64,000 bases of DNA from Pedobacter frigiditerrae. Its GTDB lineage: Bacteria > Bacteroidota > Bacteroidia > Sphingobacteriales > Sphingobacteriaceae. Location: the NCBI RefSeq assembly GCF_004331645.1, contig NZ_SJSK01000001.1, forward strand, positions 1,054,001-1,118,000. Direction: 5' to 3'. Shown here piece after piece: positions 26,535 to 35,875 of this stretch. Each line of letters begins with the position of its first letter. The stretch's first letter is position 1. The position numbers and the translations under genes were made by a program. Below the pieces are notes generated by a model, which saw only the letters and a program-made list of their open reading frames with translations, did no database searches and was not told the DNA's origin.

Positions 26535-26572
26535 AAATATCAATTATTTTGTGCTACCTTAATCATCACACA

Positions 26573-27451
26573 TTGGTAAAAATAAACATCTTATTTATTA
26601 TAAATCCTATTTCTGGAGGTAAAAAAAAACAAAAGATACCTTCAGTTATAGATAGGCACCTAGATAAGGAAAAGTTTAGCCCAAACTTTAGTTTTACCGA
26701 ATACATCGGTCACGCTGCAGAAATAGCTGAGGAGGCCGGTAATAAAAATTTTGATGTGATTATTGCTGTGGGTGGAGATGGAACAATTAATGAAATTGCC
26801 CCAAAGGTTATCCAAACAGGTAAGGTACTAGGAATTATTCCTTTTGGATCTGGGAATGGATTGGCCAGATTTTTAAAAATACCGATGAATACCATCAAGG
26901 CGATTGAATTGATTAATGATTTTAATGTGAAACTGATTGACACAGCTATACTTAACAATAAGCCATTTTTTAATATGGCAGGGATGGGATTTGATGCGCA
27001 CATCAGTTCTGTTTTTGCAAATAATAAAAGTAGAGGGCTTAAAGGTTATGTAGAAATGGGTTTAAAAGAGATGACTTCCTATCAATCTCAAACTTATGAT
27101 ATAGAAATTGATGGGGTTTTGTATAAAAGAAAAGCTTACGTAGTTAGTATAGCCAACTCATCACAATATGGAAATAATGTACATATCTCTCCGAAATCCT
27201 CTTTAACAGATGGTTTATTAGATATTTGTATAGTTAAACCTTTTCCCTTATATAAAATCGTTGTCCTTGCTTATCATATGTTACGAGCTACTACGGATAA
27301 ATCTGAAATGGTAGAGATTATTCGAGGTAAGCAAATCAAAATCACTAGGGAAAAAGAAGACTCAATCCACCTTGATGGTGAACCATTTTTAATGGGCAAG
27401 GATATTAACATTGATATAGTTCCATTATCTTTAAACATTATTGCAAAATAG
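26573..27451 (+). CDS. Diacylglycerol kinase family lipid kinase
   Basis: A 292-residue protein of the DAGK_cat/LCB5-YegS family, which phosphorylates diacylglycerol or related lipids at the membrane face. It shows INPISGGKKK near the N-terminus and the nucleotide-binding IIAVGGDGTINE (about residues 64-75), then IPFGSGNGLARFL. The C-terminal domain ends with the acidic HLDGEPF motif. No ATG is available before the conserved strand; TTG at 26573 gives MVKINILFIINP. The frame is open to a TTG at 26549, but a TTATTTTG promoter-like octamer covers 26544-26551, making the internal TTG more likely. The SUI1 gene follows after 1 bp. Confidence 0.88.
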   Translation: MVKINILFIINPISGGKKKQKIPSVIDRHLDKEKFSPNFSFTEYIGHAAEIAEEAGNKNFDVIIAVGGDGTINEIAPKVIQTGKVLGIIPFGSGNGLARFLKIPMNTIKAIELINDFNVKLIDTAILNNKPFFNMAGMGFDAHISSVFANNKSRGLKGYVEMGLKEMTSYQSQTYDIEIDGVLYKRKAYVVSIANSSQYGNNVHISPKSSLTDGLLDICIVKPFPLYKIVVLAYHMLRATTDKSEMVEIIRGKQIKITREKEDSIHLDGEPFLMGKDINIDIVPLSLNIIAK

Positions 27452-27452
27452 A

Positions 27453-27803
27453 ATGAAGCCAAAAAAGAAAGTTATCAATGATTTTGGAGGGATTATGTTT
27501 TCTACTGATCCAGCTTTTGTTTATGAAGAAGAATCTCAGATTGAGGAAAATGTTTCAAATTCTCAACAAGATTTAAGGGTACAGCTTGACAGGAAAAATC
27601 GTGGTGGGAAAGCGGTTACATTAATAACGGGTTTTAGAGGCAGTGAAGAGCAATTAGATATTTTGGCAAAGATGTTGAAGACTAAATGTGGAGTTGGCGG
27701 GGCAGCAAAAGATGGCGAGATTTTAATCCAAGGAGACTTTAGAGACAAGGTGCTTTTATTACTACAAAAAGAAGGCTATAAAGTAAAAAAATCTGGAGGA
27801 TAA
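27453..27803 (+). CDS. yciH: Translation initiation factor SUI1/eIF1 family protein
   Basis: A 116-residue protein with the SUI1 fold at residues about 44-112: the basic DRKNRGGKAVTLITGF motif, LDILAKMLKTKCGVGGAAKDGEI and a C-terminal VLLLLQKEGYKVKK helix. YciH-type bacterial homologues of eIF1 bind the 30S subunit and affect start-site fidelity or stress translation. The ATG at 27453 lies one base after the lipid-kinase stop. The frame extends four codons upstream to a TTG, but those overlap the previous gene and are not needed. Confidence 0.93.
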   Translation: MKPKKKVINDFGGIMFSTDPAFVYEEESQIEENVSNSQQDLRVQLDRKNRGGKAVTLITGFRGSEEQLDILAKMLKTKCGVGGAAKDGEILIQGDFRDKVLLLLQKEGYKVKKSGG

Positions 27804-27907
27804 TCAATATTTAAGTGATTGATTTTCAATTGCTTAAATGTTAGTGTATTAGCCACAATAAGTAAAATTTTTCCTTAAAAATTGTGTTTTTTGAGTTTAT
27901 ATCTGCT

Positions 27908-27915
27908 TAGCTTTG
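27908..27915 (+). promoter_or_regulatory. pckA promoter -7 element
   Basis: TAGCTTTG is an exact TAnnTTTG match 20 bp before the pckA start, giving a leader of about 14 nt. A TTG about 23 bp upstream (27882-27884) is only a weak -33 candidate. Confidence 0.5.
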
Positions 27916-27935
27916 CAGCATATTAAACCAAATAT

Positions 27936-29540
27936 ATGAGCACTTTTAATGAACAGCAACCTAACTTGGGTTATCTAAATCTGTATGCCAAAAAAATAAA
28001 ATATCAGCTTAGTGTAGCACAATTGGTTGAGGAGGCAGTCCAAAATAACGAAGGTACATTAGCAGATAGTGGAGCATTAGCAATTGATACAGGCAAATTT
28101 ACTGGTCGTTCTCCTAAAGATCGTTTTATTGTTTGTGATGAAGTTACCGACAAATCAGTTTGGTGGGGCGATGTTAATATTAAAATAAGCGAGCAACACT
28201 TTGATGGTTTACTTGAAAAGATAACTAATCACCTTAATGCCAAGCAAATTTATGTGAGAGATGCTTATGCTTGTGCTGATGAAAAATATAAAACAACCAT
28301 TCGAGTTGTTACTGAACATGCATTTCAAAATCTATTTGCCAATAATCTATTCTTAAGATTTAAGCAGGAAGAAATTATTGCGCAACCAGAATGGACAATC
28401 ATAGCTGCGCCATCCTTTTTAGCTAATCCTGAGATTGATGGTACTAGGCAACCCAATTTTTCGATTTTAAATTTTTCAAGGAAAATAATCTTAATTGGAG
28501 GTACGGCTTATACTGGTGAAATTAAAAAAGGTATTTTTTCTGTGCTGAATTTTATTCTACCTGAACAAAAGAAGACTTTATCAATGCATTGTTCTGCAAA
28601 CGTAGGGGAAGATAAAGACACCGCTATATTTTTTGGCTTATCTGGCACTGGTAAAACAACTTTGTCTGCCGACCCTAAAAGGGGGCTTATTGGTGATGAT
28701 GAACACGGTTGGGGAGAAAACTCCATTTTTAACTTTGAGGGTGGTTGTTATGCTAAGTGTGTTGATTTAACTGCTGAAAAAGAGCCTCAAATATTTAACG
28801 CTATCAAATTTGGTTCGTTATTAGAAAACACGAACTATTTTCCAGGAACCCGGAGTGTTGACTTTTCCAATATCGAGAAAACAGAAAATACTAGGGTAGC
28901 TTATCCGATAAGTTATATAGAAAATGCTATTGAGCCATCGGTAGCGCCAATTCCAAAAAATATATTCTTTTTAACTGCAGATGCATTTGGAGTTTTACCT
29001 CCGATATCTAAGTTAACTACAGGGCAGGCAATGTTTCATTTTATATCTGGCTATACGGCAAAAGTTGCAGGTACAGAAGCTGGTGTTACAGAACCTCAAT
29101 TAACATTCTCTGCTTGTTTTGGAAAAGCATTTTTACCCCTGCACCCTACAAAATATGCAAAATTGCTTGGCGAAAAAATGGAAAAACACAATGTTAATGT
29201 GTGGTTGGTTAATACAGGATGGAGTGGAGGTCCTTATGGAATTGGAAATAGAATGAAGTTAAGCTACACTAGGGCAATGATTACTGCAGCTTTAAATGGC
29301 GATTTGTTAAAAGCAGATTTTGAGGAACACCCTGTATTTGGTTTATTGATGCCTAAAACTTGTAAAGAGGTGCCAAGTGAGATATTAAACCCTCGAAATA
29401 CTTGGTCAGATAAAAATAATTATGATAATAAGGCAAATGAACTTGCATTAGCTTTCGTTAATAACTTTAAGCAATTTGAAGATTTTGCAGATGAAAAGAT
29501 ATTAAATGCGCTCCCTAAAGTTGTTGAAAATGCCATTTAA
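27936..29540 (+). CDS. pckA: Phosphoenolpyruvate carboxykinase (ATP)
   Basis: This 534-residue cytosolic enzyme converts oxaloacetate and ATP to phosphoenolpyruvate, CO2 and ADP, the entry step of gluconeogenesis. It has GRSPKDRF (57-64) for oxaloacetate binding, the kinase P-loop GLSGTGKTT (234-242), the metal-binding LIGDDEHGW (251-259), and the ATP-type EGGCYAKC segment followed by NTGWSGGPYG. Length is typical of the ATP-dependent family (520-540) and clearly unlike the roughly 600-residue GTP form. It stands alone, with a promoter element before it and a terminator after it. Confidence 0.97.
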   Translation: MSTFNEQQPNLGYLNLYAKKIKYQLSVAQLVEEAVQNNEGTLADSGALAIDTGKFTGRSPKDRFIVCDEVTDKSVWWGDVNIKISEQHFDGLLEKITNHLNAKQIYVRDAYACADEKYKTTIRVVTEHAFQNLFANNLFLRFKQEEIIAQPEWTIIAAPSFLANPEIDGTRQPNFSILNFSRKIILIGGTAYTGEIKKGIFSVLNFILPEQKKTLSMHCSANVGEDKDTAIFFGLSGTGKTTLSADPKRGLIGDDEHGWGENSIFNFEGGCYAKCVDLTAEKEPQIFNAIKFGSLLENTNYFPGTRSVDFSNIEKTENTRVAYPISYIENAIEPSVAPIPKNIFFLTADAFGVLPPISKLTTGQAMFHFISGYTAKVAGTEAGVTEPQLTFSACFGKAFLPLHPTKYAKLLGEKMEKHNVNVWLVNTGWSGGPYGIGNRMKLSYTRAMITAALNGDLLKADFEEHPVFGLLMPKTCKEVPSEILNPRNTWSDKNNYDNKANELALAFVNNFKQFEDFADEKILNALPKVVENAI

Positions 29541-29595
29541 TGTATTTTTTTTGCTGAAAATTTGTTTTTAAGTAATTTTTTAGTTTTAATTGCGG

Positions 29596-29627
29596 AAGAT
29601 TGTCAAACTAACGGCAATCTTTTTTAG
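29596..29627 (+). terminator. Terminator after pckA
   Basis: AAGATTGTC (29596-29604) pairs with GGCAATCTT (29613-29621) with one G-T wobble and an 8-nt loop, followed by TTTTT. It lies 55 bp after the pckA stop. Confidence 0.75.
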
Positions 29628-29691
29628 TTATACAGGTAGCCTTATTGCAAAGGTTGCAACGTAACGAATTAATTGTGTAACGTTAATTTAA

Positions 29692-29721
29692 TTTGTAAAT
29701 TAAAATCAATTTATAAATTTG
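29692..29721 (+). promoter_or_regulatory. Promoter of the exbB-exbD-tonB operon
   Basis: TTTG (29692-29695), an 18-bp spacer and TAAATTTG (29714-29721) fit the Bacteroidota promoter consensus. Predicted transcription starts near 29728, leaving a leader of about 100 nt. The rest of the 291-bp gap before exbB holds only the pckA terminator. Confidence 0.65.
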
Positions 29722-29831
29722 TCAACGCAACATTTAGTTATATGAAACGTTGTGTGTATTACTATAAAATATTTTAACTAATTTTATTAAAGTTTAAAAA
29801 CAAAGTACTAAAACTAAAAAACTAAAAAAAA

Positions 29832-30713
29832 ATGGCAAACGCACCAAAACCAACAACAGTTAAAAAAGAGAGCTCAACTGCATCTAATTTATTTGCAACT
29901 CTTGTAATTCCAATTTGTATCCTTATCGGGGTTACACTTTTCATCTTTGTATTAGGAAAACCATCAAACTTTATCATTGATCCTGCTGTAGCAAGTGCAA
30001 ACAGTAAATTATCACTAGCGTTTTTTGATGAGGATACTCACTCAATTTTACCTAACGTTGGTAATTATGGTGGTATGGCTTACAAAGGTGGTTTCATCGT
30101 TCCAATTCTAATGGGTATGCTTTTAATGGTATTCGTATTCTCAATTGAGCGTTTAATTGTTATCGGTAAAGCAACAGGAAAAGGAAGCTTAGATGCTTTT
30201 GTTAAAAAAATTCAATCACTTTTAAGTTCAGGAAACATCTCAGCTGCTGCTGCAGAATGTGATAAACAAGAAGGTTCAGTTGCAAACGTTATCAAATCTG
30301 GTCTTAAAAAATACGGCGAGATGGAAACTGAGCAAAATATGGATACTGACCAAAAATGTTTAGCTATTCAAAAAGATATCGAAGAAGCTACTTCATTGGA
30401 GATGCCAATGTTAGAGCAAAACTTAACTATCATTGCTACTTTGGTATCAGTAGGTACATTAATGGGTCTATTGGGTACTGTAACAGGTATGATTAAAGCG
30501 TTTGGTGGTTTAGCTAACTCAGGTGCACCAGATCAAGCAGCGTTAGCAACAGGTATTTCTGAAGCTTTGATTAACACAGCAACAGGTATCGGTACATCTA
30601 CTATCGCTATTATCATGTATAATATCTTAACTTCGAAAATCGATAAATTGACTTATGCTATTGATGAGGCTGGTTTTAGCATCATCCAAACTTACGCTAG
30701 TACGCACAAATAA
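29832..30713 (+). CDS. exbB: MotA/TolQ/ExbB family proton channel protein
   Basis: This 293-residue inner-membrane protein is the stator of the TonB energy-coupling motor. Besides the three canonical ExbB helices (about residues 88-108, 196-218 and 240-265) it has an extra N-terminal span (about 20-42, LVIPICILIGVTLFIFVLG), usual for the Bacteroidota form. The conserved ExbB/TolQ segment ATLVSVGTLMGLLGTVTGMIKAF and the following ISEALINTATGIGTSTIAIIMYN are clear. It opens the operon with two exbD genes and tonB, powering SusC-type transporters. Confidence 0.93.
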   Translation: MANAPKPTTVKKESSTASNLFATLVIPICILIGVTLFIFVLGKPSNFIIDPAVASANSKLSLAFFDEDTHSILPNVGNYGGMAYKGGFIVPILMGMLLMVFVFSIERLIVIGKATGKGSLDAFVKKIQSLLSSGNISAAAAECDKQEGSVANVIKSGLKKYGEMETEQNMDTDQKCLAIQKDIEEATSLEMPMLEQNLTIIATLVSVGTLMGLLGTVTGMIKAFGGLANSGAPDQAALATGISEALINTATGIGTSTIAIIMYNILTSKIDKLTYAIDEAGFSIIQTYASTHK

Positions 30714-30797
30714 AAATTATTTTAATTTTTTTTTACCGGCTTTATGGAAAACCGGAAGAATTAACATCATTAATTAAAATATTATAATTTTTATATT

Positions 30798-31415
30798 ATG
30801 CCTAGAGTAAAAGTTCCAAGAAAGAGTACCTCGGTAGACATGACCGCAATGTGCGATGTGGCCTTCTTGTTGTTAACTTTCTTTATTTTAACGGCAACTT
30901 CACGTCAACCAGATCCTTTGGATATTAAAACTCCATCGTCTACGGTTCAGTTTAAAGTGCCTGATAAAGATTTAGCAATATTGAGTATTGGTAAAGGAAA
31001 AGTCTTTGTCGAACTTATTGGACAAGACATTAAAAGAGAAACCCTTTTAAAAATGGGTGCATTGTATGGCGCCAAATTTACAGAGGCAGAATTAAAGCGT
31101 TTTGCTGTAATGTCTTCTTTCGGAGTGCCGATGCAAGGAATGAAGCAATTCATAAACATGAGCCCAGAAGAAAGAACGAAATCTAAGTTTGAAACTGGAA
31201 TTCCTGTTGATTCTACTGCTAATAATGAATTGTACAGATGGATTGAACAATCTCGCTACGCGGTAGCAGAATTACACAAAACAGAGATGCGTGTAAGTAT
31301 TAAGGGAGATGGTCCAGAAGAATATCCAGTTATTAGGAAGATTGTAGAAGTGCTTCAAAAGCAAAAAGTTAACAAATTTAGTTTAATCACATCAGCCGAA
31401 GCTGCTGCTAAATAA
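30798..31415 (+). CDS. exbD: ExbD/TolR family protein, first of tandem pair
   Basis: A 205-residue single-span inner-membrane protein with the proton-path Asp in VDMTAMCDVAFLLLTFFIL (about residues 14-32) and a periplasmic domain. It is longer than common ExbD (about 140) because of an insert at about 85-125 (MGALYGAKFTEAELKRFAVM). It lies 84 bp after exbB; the gap has a CCGG-cTTT/AAAa-CCGG hairpin near 30736 that might affect relative expression. Two different ExbD proteins per operon are usual in Bacteroidota and may form a heteromeric plug in the ExbB ring. Confidence 0.92.
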   Translation: MPRVKVPRKSTSVDMTAMCDVAFLLLTFFILTATSRQPDPLDIKTPSSTVQFKVPDKDLAILSIGKGKVFVELIGQDIKRETLLKMGALYGAKFTEAELKRFAVMSSFGVPMQGMKQFINMSPEERTKSKFETGIPVDSTANNELYRWIEQSRYAVAELHKTEMRVSIKGDGPEEYPVIRKIVEVLQKQKVNKFSLITSAEAAAK

Positions 31416-31424
31416 AATTAAGAT

Positions 31425-31976
31425 ATGGCAGAATTAAATACCGGCGGGGGTGGTGATAAAGGTGGTAAAGTAAGAAGTAAAAAACAATCTACAAGAGTAG
31501 ACTTAACCGCGATGGTTGATTTGGCTTTCTTGTTAATTACTTTCTTTATGTTAACCACATCTTTATCTAAACCATTAGCAATGGACATTGCTAAACCCGA
31601 TAAGGACATAAAAGATGAAAACAGGAAAGAACTGAAAGCATCTCAAACAATGACTATTTTACTAGGCAAAAACAATAAGATTGCTTGGTATATGGGCGTT
31701 CCGTCTCCAAACACTCCTCCTACAATTGAAGGGTTTGCCGACATTAGAGCTTCTTTATTGAAAAATAAGCAAGAAGTTAAGGAAAAAATGGGCGGTAAAG
31801 ATATAGTTATTGTAATTAAACCAACCGATGGCTCTACTTATAAAAACTTTGTAGATATCATGGATGAATTAAGCATTACTAAAACAAATATCAATGCCCC
31901 AGCAATTGATGATGATCCTGCCCATTTAATGGATAGTGAGAAGGATTTTATGAGAGCTCAAGGGATTTTAAAATAA
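31425..31976 (+). CDS. exbD: ExbD/TolR family protein, second of tandem pair
   Basis: A 183-residue protein with a Gly-rich start (NTGGGGDKGGK), a basic cytoplasmic stretch and the ExbD membrane helix with proton-path Asp in DLTAMVDLAFLLITFFML (about residues 26-43). The periplasmic domain has TMTILLGKNNKIAWYMG and YKNFVDIMDEL. It starts 9 bp after the first exbD, so they are cotranscribed. The lone ExbD at 24195 is its close paralogue. Confidence 0.93.
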   Translation: MAELNTGGGGDKGGKVRSKKQSTRVDLTAMVDLAFLLITFFMLTTSLSKPLAMDIAKPDKDIKDENRKELKASQTMTILLGKNNKIAWYMGVPSPNTPPTIEGFADIRASLLKNKQEVKEKMGGKDIVIVIKPTDGSTYKNFVDIMDELSITKTNINAPAIDDDPAHLMDSEKDFMRAQGILK

Positions 31977-31999
31977 GTTAACAATTAAAATATTAAGCA

Positions 32000-32821
32000 A
32001 TGTTTGGATCTAAAATAGATTTATTTAACAAAGAATGGCTTGATGTAGTTTTTGCAAAAAAGAACAAAAATTATGGGGCTTATGAGCTTCGTCAAAGTAA
32101 TGCAAAGAATACAACCAAATCATTATTAATTGCATCAGCGATATTTATATTACTGTTTGTTGGGCCAAAGATTTATGCCTTAATAGCAGGAATATTGCCA
32201 GCACCTCCTCCAGAAAAAATGATTGAGGTGACGATGCAACCACCTCCACCAATTAATCCGGAAGTGAAGACACCTCCGCCAGTTGAACCGCCACCACCAA
32301 AGCAGGATCAGATTAAATTCCCTCCTCCAATTGTGAAACCTGATAACGAGGTACAGGATGAAGAGCCACCTAAGTTGGAAGACTTGAAAAAGGCAGATCC
32401 TGGGCAAAAAACAATTGAAGGTGATCCAACAGCTGATATCGTTCAGATAGCTCCTGCAGGTGAAGGACCAAAACAAGCTCAGGTAGTAGAGGATAATACC
32501 GTATATAACTTTGTTAGTATGGAAAATCCACCTAATTATCCTGGAGGTTTGGATAAGTTTTACAAATACTTAGGTGATAATATTAAATATCCGCCGATGG
32601 CTGCTGAGAACAATATTCAAGGCAAGGTATTGGTATCATTTACGGTAGAAAAAGACGGTTCTTTAACAGATCTTAAAGTAGAACGTAAATTAGGATACGG
32701 TACAGATGAAGAAGCGATGAGGGTATTGAAATTGAGCAAACGCTGGAATCCAGGCATGCAAAATGGTAAACCGGTTCGTGTAAAATATAACATTCCAATT
32801 AGCTTTAACTTAGCGCAATAA
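32000..32821 (+). CDS. tonB: Energy transducer TonB
   Basis: A 273-residue TonB. The cytoplasmic start has the Bacteroidota motif DLFNKEWLDVVFAKKNKNYGAYELR (in parts, residues 7-31). One membrane helix follows (about 41-62), then a Pro-rich periplasmic linker (about 66-130, many PPP runs) and a C-terminal TonB domain (about 185-273) with YPGGLDKFYKYLG, GKVLVSFTVEKDGSL and VRVKYNIPISFNL. It transmits proton-motive force from ExbBD to outer-membrane SusC-type receptors. Spacing of 23 bp from exbD and 6 bp to the next gene supports one transcript. Confidence 0.95.
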   Translation: MFGSKIDLFNKEWLDVVFAKKNKNYGAYELRQSNAKNTTKSLLIASAIFILLFVGPKIYALIAGILPAPPPEKMIEVTMQPPPPINPEVKTPPPVEPPPPKQDQIKFPPPIVKPDNEVQDEEPPKLEDLKKADPGQKTIEGDPTADIVQIAPAGEGPKQAQVVEDNTVYNFVSMENPPNYPGGLDKFYKYLGDNIKYPPMAAENNIQGKVLVSFTVEKDGSLTDLKVERKLGYGTDEEAMRVLKLSKRWNPGMQNGKPVRVKYNIPISFNLAQ

Positions 32822-32827
32822 TATAGG

Positions 32828-33067
32828 ATGTTTAATCTTGATTATTTTAGACAGAAATCGCCTCAACAGCGATTTCTGTTCATTTTAGGCCTTGCTATGA
32901 TTACCATTTTTATATGCTTGGCCATTCTAATCGCATTTTTTGGGGAATTAGTCAATCTCGATCCTGAAAGATTTCCAAAAGAGTATCGTATCGCATTTGC
33001 CATACTTTTGGTTGTTTACTCCATTATTAGATTCAATAGGATTATAAGTAGAAAAGATACTGAATAA
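32828..33067 (+). CDS. Small two-span membrane protein of the TonB operon
   Basis: A 79-residue protein with two predicted membrane helices (about 17-40 and 55-70) joined by a short charged loop (NLDPERFPKEYR). I do not recognise a named family. It sits between tonB (6 bp) and the PstS-like lipoprotein gene (stop/start overlap), an arrangement I associate with the Bacteroidota TonB operon. An accessory membrane role is inference. Confidence 0.75.
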   Translation: MFNLDYFRQKSPQQRFLFILGLAMITIFICLAILIAFFGELVNLDPERFPKEYRIAFAILLVVYSIIRFNRIISRKDTE

Positions 33068-33975
33068 TGAAAAAAATAATTTTTTTGTTAATTTTTGCAG
33101 TTGGTATAGTTGTTTCTTGTAATCGTAAAAAAACAAATAAAATACCTGAAACTAGAACTTCCGGAATCACCAAAATTCTAGTTGATGAATCATTTGCAAG
33201 GATTTTAGATGATCAAGTAATGGTCTTTAAAAGTGAATACCATGACGCATCAGTTACAACTATAGCTGGGAATGAATATAAAATTCTACCAAAATTTTTA
33301 AATGGGGAAGTTAAAATGATCATTCTGTCCAGAAGGCTAAAACCTTCGGAGGAAAGTTATTATAATCAAATGAAGGTTCCCATCTTTACTGATCGGTTTG
33401 CGATAGATGGAATTGCATTAATAACAAATGCAGACAATTTAGATACTAATATTACCGTTAATGAAGTCAATGATATCATGAGGGGTAACTCAAAAGGCAA
33501 TAAAAAACTTGTTTTTGATAATGCTAGTTCGAGCACTGTTAGGTATTTTATGGATTCAGCAAAAGTTGTACAATTACCTAAGGCTGGAGTTTATACTTTA
33601 CAAACTAATAATGATGTAATTAAATACGTTGCAGAGAATAAGGGTTATATTGGCGTTGTTGGAGTTAACTGGTTGTTAGAAAGTAACAAAGACATATTGT
33701 CATATTTGCCTCGCATCAAAACAATGGGTGTGAAAAATATTTCCGGAAAAAAGGGGAGCGATTCTTATTATAAACCTACTCAGAATGCGCTTATTAATGG
33801 AGTTTATCCATTTTTAAGAAATGTTTATTTGATAAATGCAGAAGGACGTGATGGTTTAGGCACAGGATTTGCAAATTGGTTAAATAGCCCTCGTGGTCAG
33901 TTAATCGTACTCAAATCAGGACTAGGTCCTCATAAGATGATATCAAGGGATTTTAACATAAAGAACACGAACTAA
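33067..33975 (+). CDS. PstS-like substrate-binding lipoprotein
   Basis: A 302-residue lipoprotein (lipid Cys18 in GIVVSC) related to the phosphate-binding PstS family of type 2 periplasmic binding proteins. Visible features are the domain start ITKILVDESFARILDDQ, MIILSRRLKPSE, a NITVNEVNDIMRG segment and NASSSTVRYFMD. No pst transporter genes are adjacent. It lies inside the TonB operon, its start overlapping the upstream stop by one base. It may hold a periplasmic ligand or have a structural role; a phosphate ABC function is not supported here. Confidence 0.8.
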   Translation: MKKIIFLLIFAVGIVVSCNRKKTNKIPETRTSGITKILVDESFARILDDQVMVFKSEYHDASVTTIAGNEYKILPKFLNGEVKMIILSRRLKPSEESYYNQMKVPIFTDRFAIDGIALITNADNLDTNITVNEVNDIMRGNSKGNKKLVFDNASSSTVRYFMDSAKVVQLPKAGVYTLQTNNDVIKYVAENKGYIGVVGVNWLLESNKDILSYLPRIKTMGVKNISGKKGSDSYYKPTQNALINGVYPFLRNVYLINAEGRDGLGTGFANWLNSPRGQLIVLKSGLGPHKMISRDFNIKNTN

Positions 33976-34055
33976 ATTTTTAATTTAAAAATTAAATGAA
34001 TATAATTGTTGTGCAGAACCAGATATAGGCCCAATAATTTATTTAACTAAAACAA

Positions 34056-35795
34056 ATGATGACAATGAAAACGATTAAAAAAGCGATAGCCTTAAGTTTA
34101 GGCTTAGTAATGATGGGTGGTACTGCCTCATTTGCCCAGAGTTTAGCTGATGCCAAGAAGGCAATCGACGCTGAACAGTACCAGAAAGCTACTGCTATGT
34201 TAAAAACATTAGTGGCATCTCAAGCTAAAGACGGAAATAACTATTTTAGTCTTGGTAATGTTTATTTATTAACAGATGAGATTGATTCGGCAAGAGCTGT
34301 TTTTACAAGTGGAACAACAGCTGATCCTAAAAATGCGTTAAATTTTGTTGGCCTTGGCCATGCAGATTTAATGGCAAATAATGCAACATCTGCAAAAACA
34401 AATTTTGATAAAGCCTTACAATTAGGAACAAAAGATTATCAAACTTACTTACAAATAGGAAAAGCTTATTTAGCACAAAAAACTCCTGATTATGCTGCTG
34501 CATTACCTAATTTGCAAAAAGCAGATGAGTTAGATGCAAAAGATAAAGATCCTGAAACTTTCTTGGCATTAGCTGATTATTGGGCTATGCAAGTTAAAAA
34601 TACGGAGGCTTATCCACTGTATTTAAGAGCTTTAGATATCAATCCAACTTTGTATCGTGCAAACGTGCAAATTGGTAGAATGTATAAAATGGCTTTTGCT
34701 TTCCCAGAAGCGGACACAGAATTGAAAAAAGCTGTTGCTGGTGATCCTAATTATGGCCCTGCTTATCGTGAATTAGCAGAAAATGATCAACAATGGTCAC
34801 GTGCTTCTGATCCAAAAACTGCTGAAGCAAAAAGAGCTTCATCTCTTGAAAACATGCGTAAATATTTGGATTTAACTGATAAATCGTTTGATTCTCGATT
34901 ACGTTATGCACAATTTTTGGTGTATGCAAATGATTTTGCAACACTTGGGAAAGAAGTTGCAACCTTAAATGCCCCTAATGCAAATGATCCTAAAAACTTT
35001 GTAGTTATTCGTATGCGTGGCTACTCTGCGGTAGAGAATAAAGATTTTCCTCAGGGAGTAAAATATATGGAAGAGCTTTTTGCAAGAAAGCAAGATGCTT
35101 CTCGTGTAATTGGATCTGATTATCTTTATTTAGGTAAGGCATTACAGGGTACAGGTAATGACAGTTTAGCTGTATTGAATATTACTAAAGGTGTTGAATT
35201 AGATACAACAAAAGTTGAAGAATTAACACCAATTGCTCAAAAATTATTTGCTGCTAAAAAATATGCTCAAGCAGCTGATGTTTACAGAAAAGTAATTTCT
35301 CTCAATAAGAAAAATCCTGCGATGGGTATTAACCAATATTGGTTAGGCTACTCTGATTATTGGAATTATGCAACAATGCCTAAAGAAAAACAGGCTGTTG
35401 AAAAAAAGGTCTTAGTTGAAGCTGACTCAGCATTTACTAGGTTGTTAGCTATTGCACCAGAAACTGAAGCTGGCATCTTGTACAGAGCCCGTATTAATAA
35501 ATTGATGGATAATGCTGAGGCTCCTGTTGGATTAGCAGTTCCATTTTATGAAAAATATATTGAGTTGGTTACAGTTACGAAACCTGAAAAAGCTTCTATA
35601 CCTTCTAATATTAAAGGTCTAATAGATTCTTATAATTATTTAGGAGCTTTTACAGCTGCAAAGGATAAAGAAAAAGCGAAAGAATATTTTAATAAAACTT
35701 TAGCTCTTGATCCGGCAAATGCAAATGCGCTTGATAATATTAAGTATTTAACAGCACCAGCTGCACCGGTAAAAAAGGCTCCAATTAAAAAATAA
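34056..35795 (+). CDS. Periplasmic tetratricopeptide repeat protein
   Basis: A 579-residue exported protein: signal peptide about 1-27 (ending ASFAQ), then about eight to ten TPR helices pairs (NYFSLGNVYLLTDEIDSARAVF, NFVGLGHADLMANNATSAKTNF, YLQIGKAYLAQ and others), with an Ala/Lys/Pro-rich tail (APAAPVKKAPIKK). TPR arrays are protein-binding scaffolds. It is the last gene of the TonB operon and ends at a hairpin terminator, so a role at the periplasmic side of energy transduction or cell-envelope homeostasis is likely but unproven. Confidence 0.88.
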   Translation: MMTMKTIKKAIALSLGLVMMGGTASFAQSLADAKKAIDAEQYQKATAMLKTLVASQAKDGNNYFSLGNVYLLTDEIDSARAVFTSGTTADPKNALNFVGLGHADLMANNATSAKTNFDKALQLGTKDYQTYLQIGKAYLAQKTPDYAAALPNLQKADELDAKDKDPETFLALADYWAMQVKNTEAYPLYLRALDINPTLYRANVQIGRMYKMAFAFPEADTELKKAVAGDPNYGPAYRELAENDQQWSRASDPKTAEAKRASSLENMRKYLDLTDKSFDSRLRYAQFLVYANDFATLGKEVATLNAPNANDPKNFVVIRMRGYSAVENKDFPQGVKYMEELFARKQDASRVIGSDYLYLGKALQGTGNDSLAVLNITKGVELDTTKVEELTPIAQKLFAAKKYAQAADVYRKVISLNKKNPAMGINQYWLGYSDYWNYATMPKEKQAVEKKVLVEADSAFTRLLAIAPETEAGILYRARINKLMDNAEAPVGLAVPFYEKYIELVTVTKPEKASIPSNIKGLIDSYNYLGAFTAAKDKEKAKEYFNKTLALDPANANALDNIKYLTAPAAPVKKAPIKK

Positions 35796-35816
35796 TAATT
35801 CTTAATAGATAAAAAG

Positions 35817-35847
35817 AAAAAGGCAGGGTTTGTAATCCTGCCTTTTT
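35817..35847 (+). terminator. Terminator of the TonB operon
   Basis: AAAAAGGCAGG (35817-35827) pairs with CCTGCCTTTTT (35837-35847), an 11-bp perfect stem with a 9-nt loop. The loop contains the TTTG -33 element of the next promoter. Confidence 0.9.
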
Positions 35848-35859
35848 CTTTTAATTTTG
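35829..35859 (+). promoter_or_regulatory. nuo operon promoter, embedded in a terminator
   Basis: TTTG (35829-35832), a spacer of exactly 19 bp and TAATTTTG (35852-35859) match the Bacteroidota consensus fully. The -33 element lies in the loop of the upstream terminator and the spacer in its right arm. Predicted start of transcription near 35866 leaves about 10 nt of leader before nuoA. Confidence 0.75.
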
Positions 35860-35875
35860 CCTAAAATAATACAAG

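Noticed and set aside
32180..32476. Minus-strand ORF opposite tonB
   Set aside because: It is the antisense of the Pro-rich TonB linker, giving Trp/Arg-rich translation with no support.
33067..33975. Annotation as phosphate ABC transporter subunit
   Set aside because: The fold is PstS-like, but there are no pstCAB genes and the gene sits within the TonB operon.
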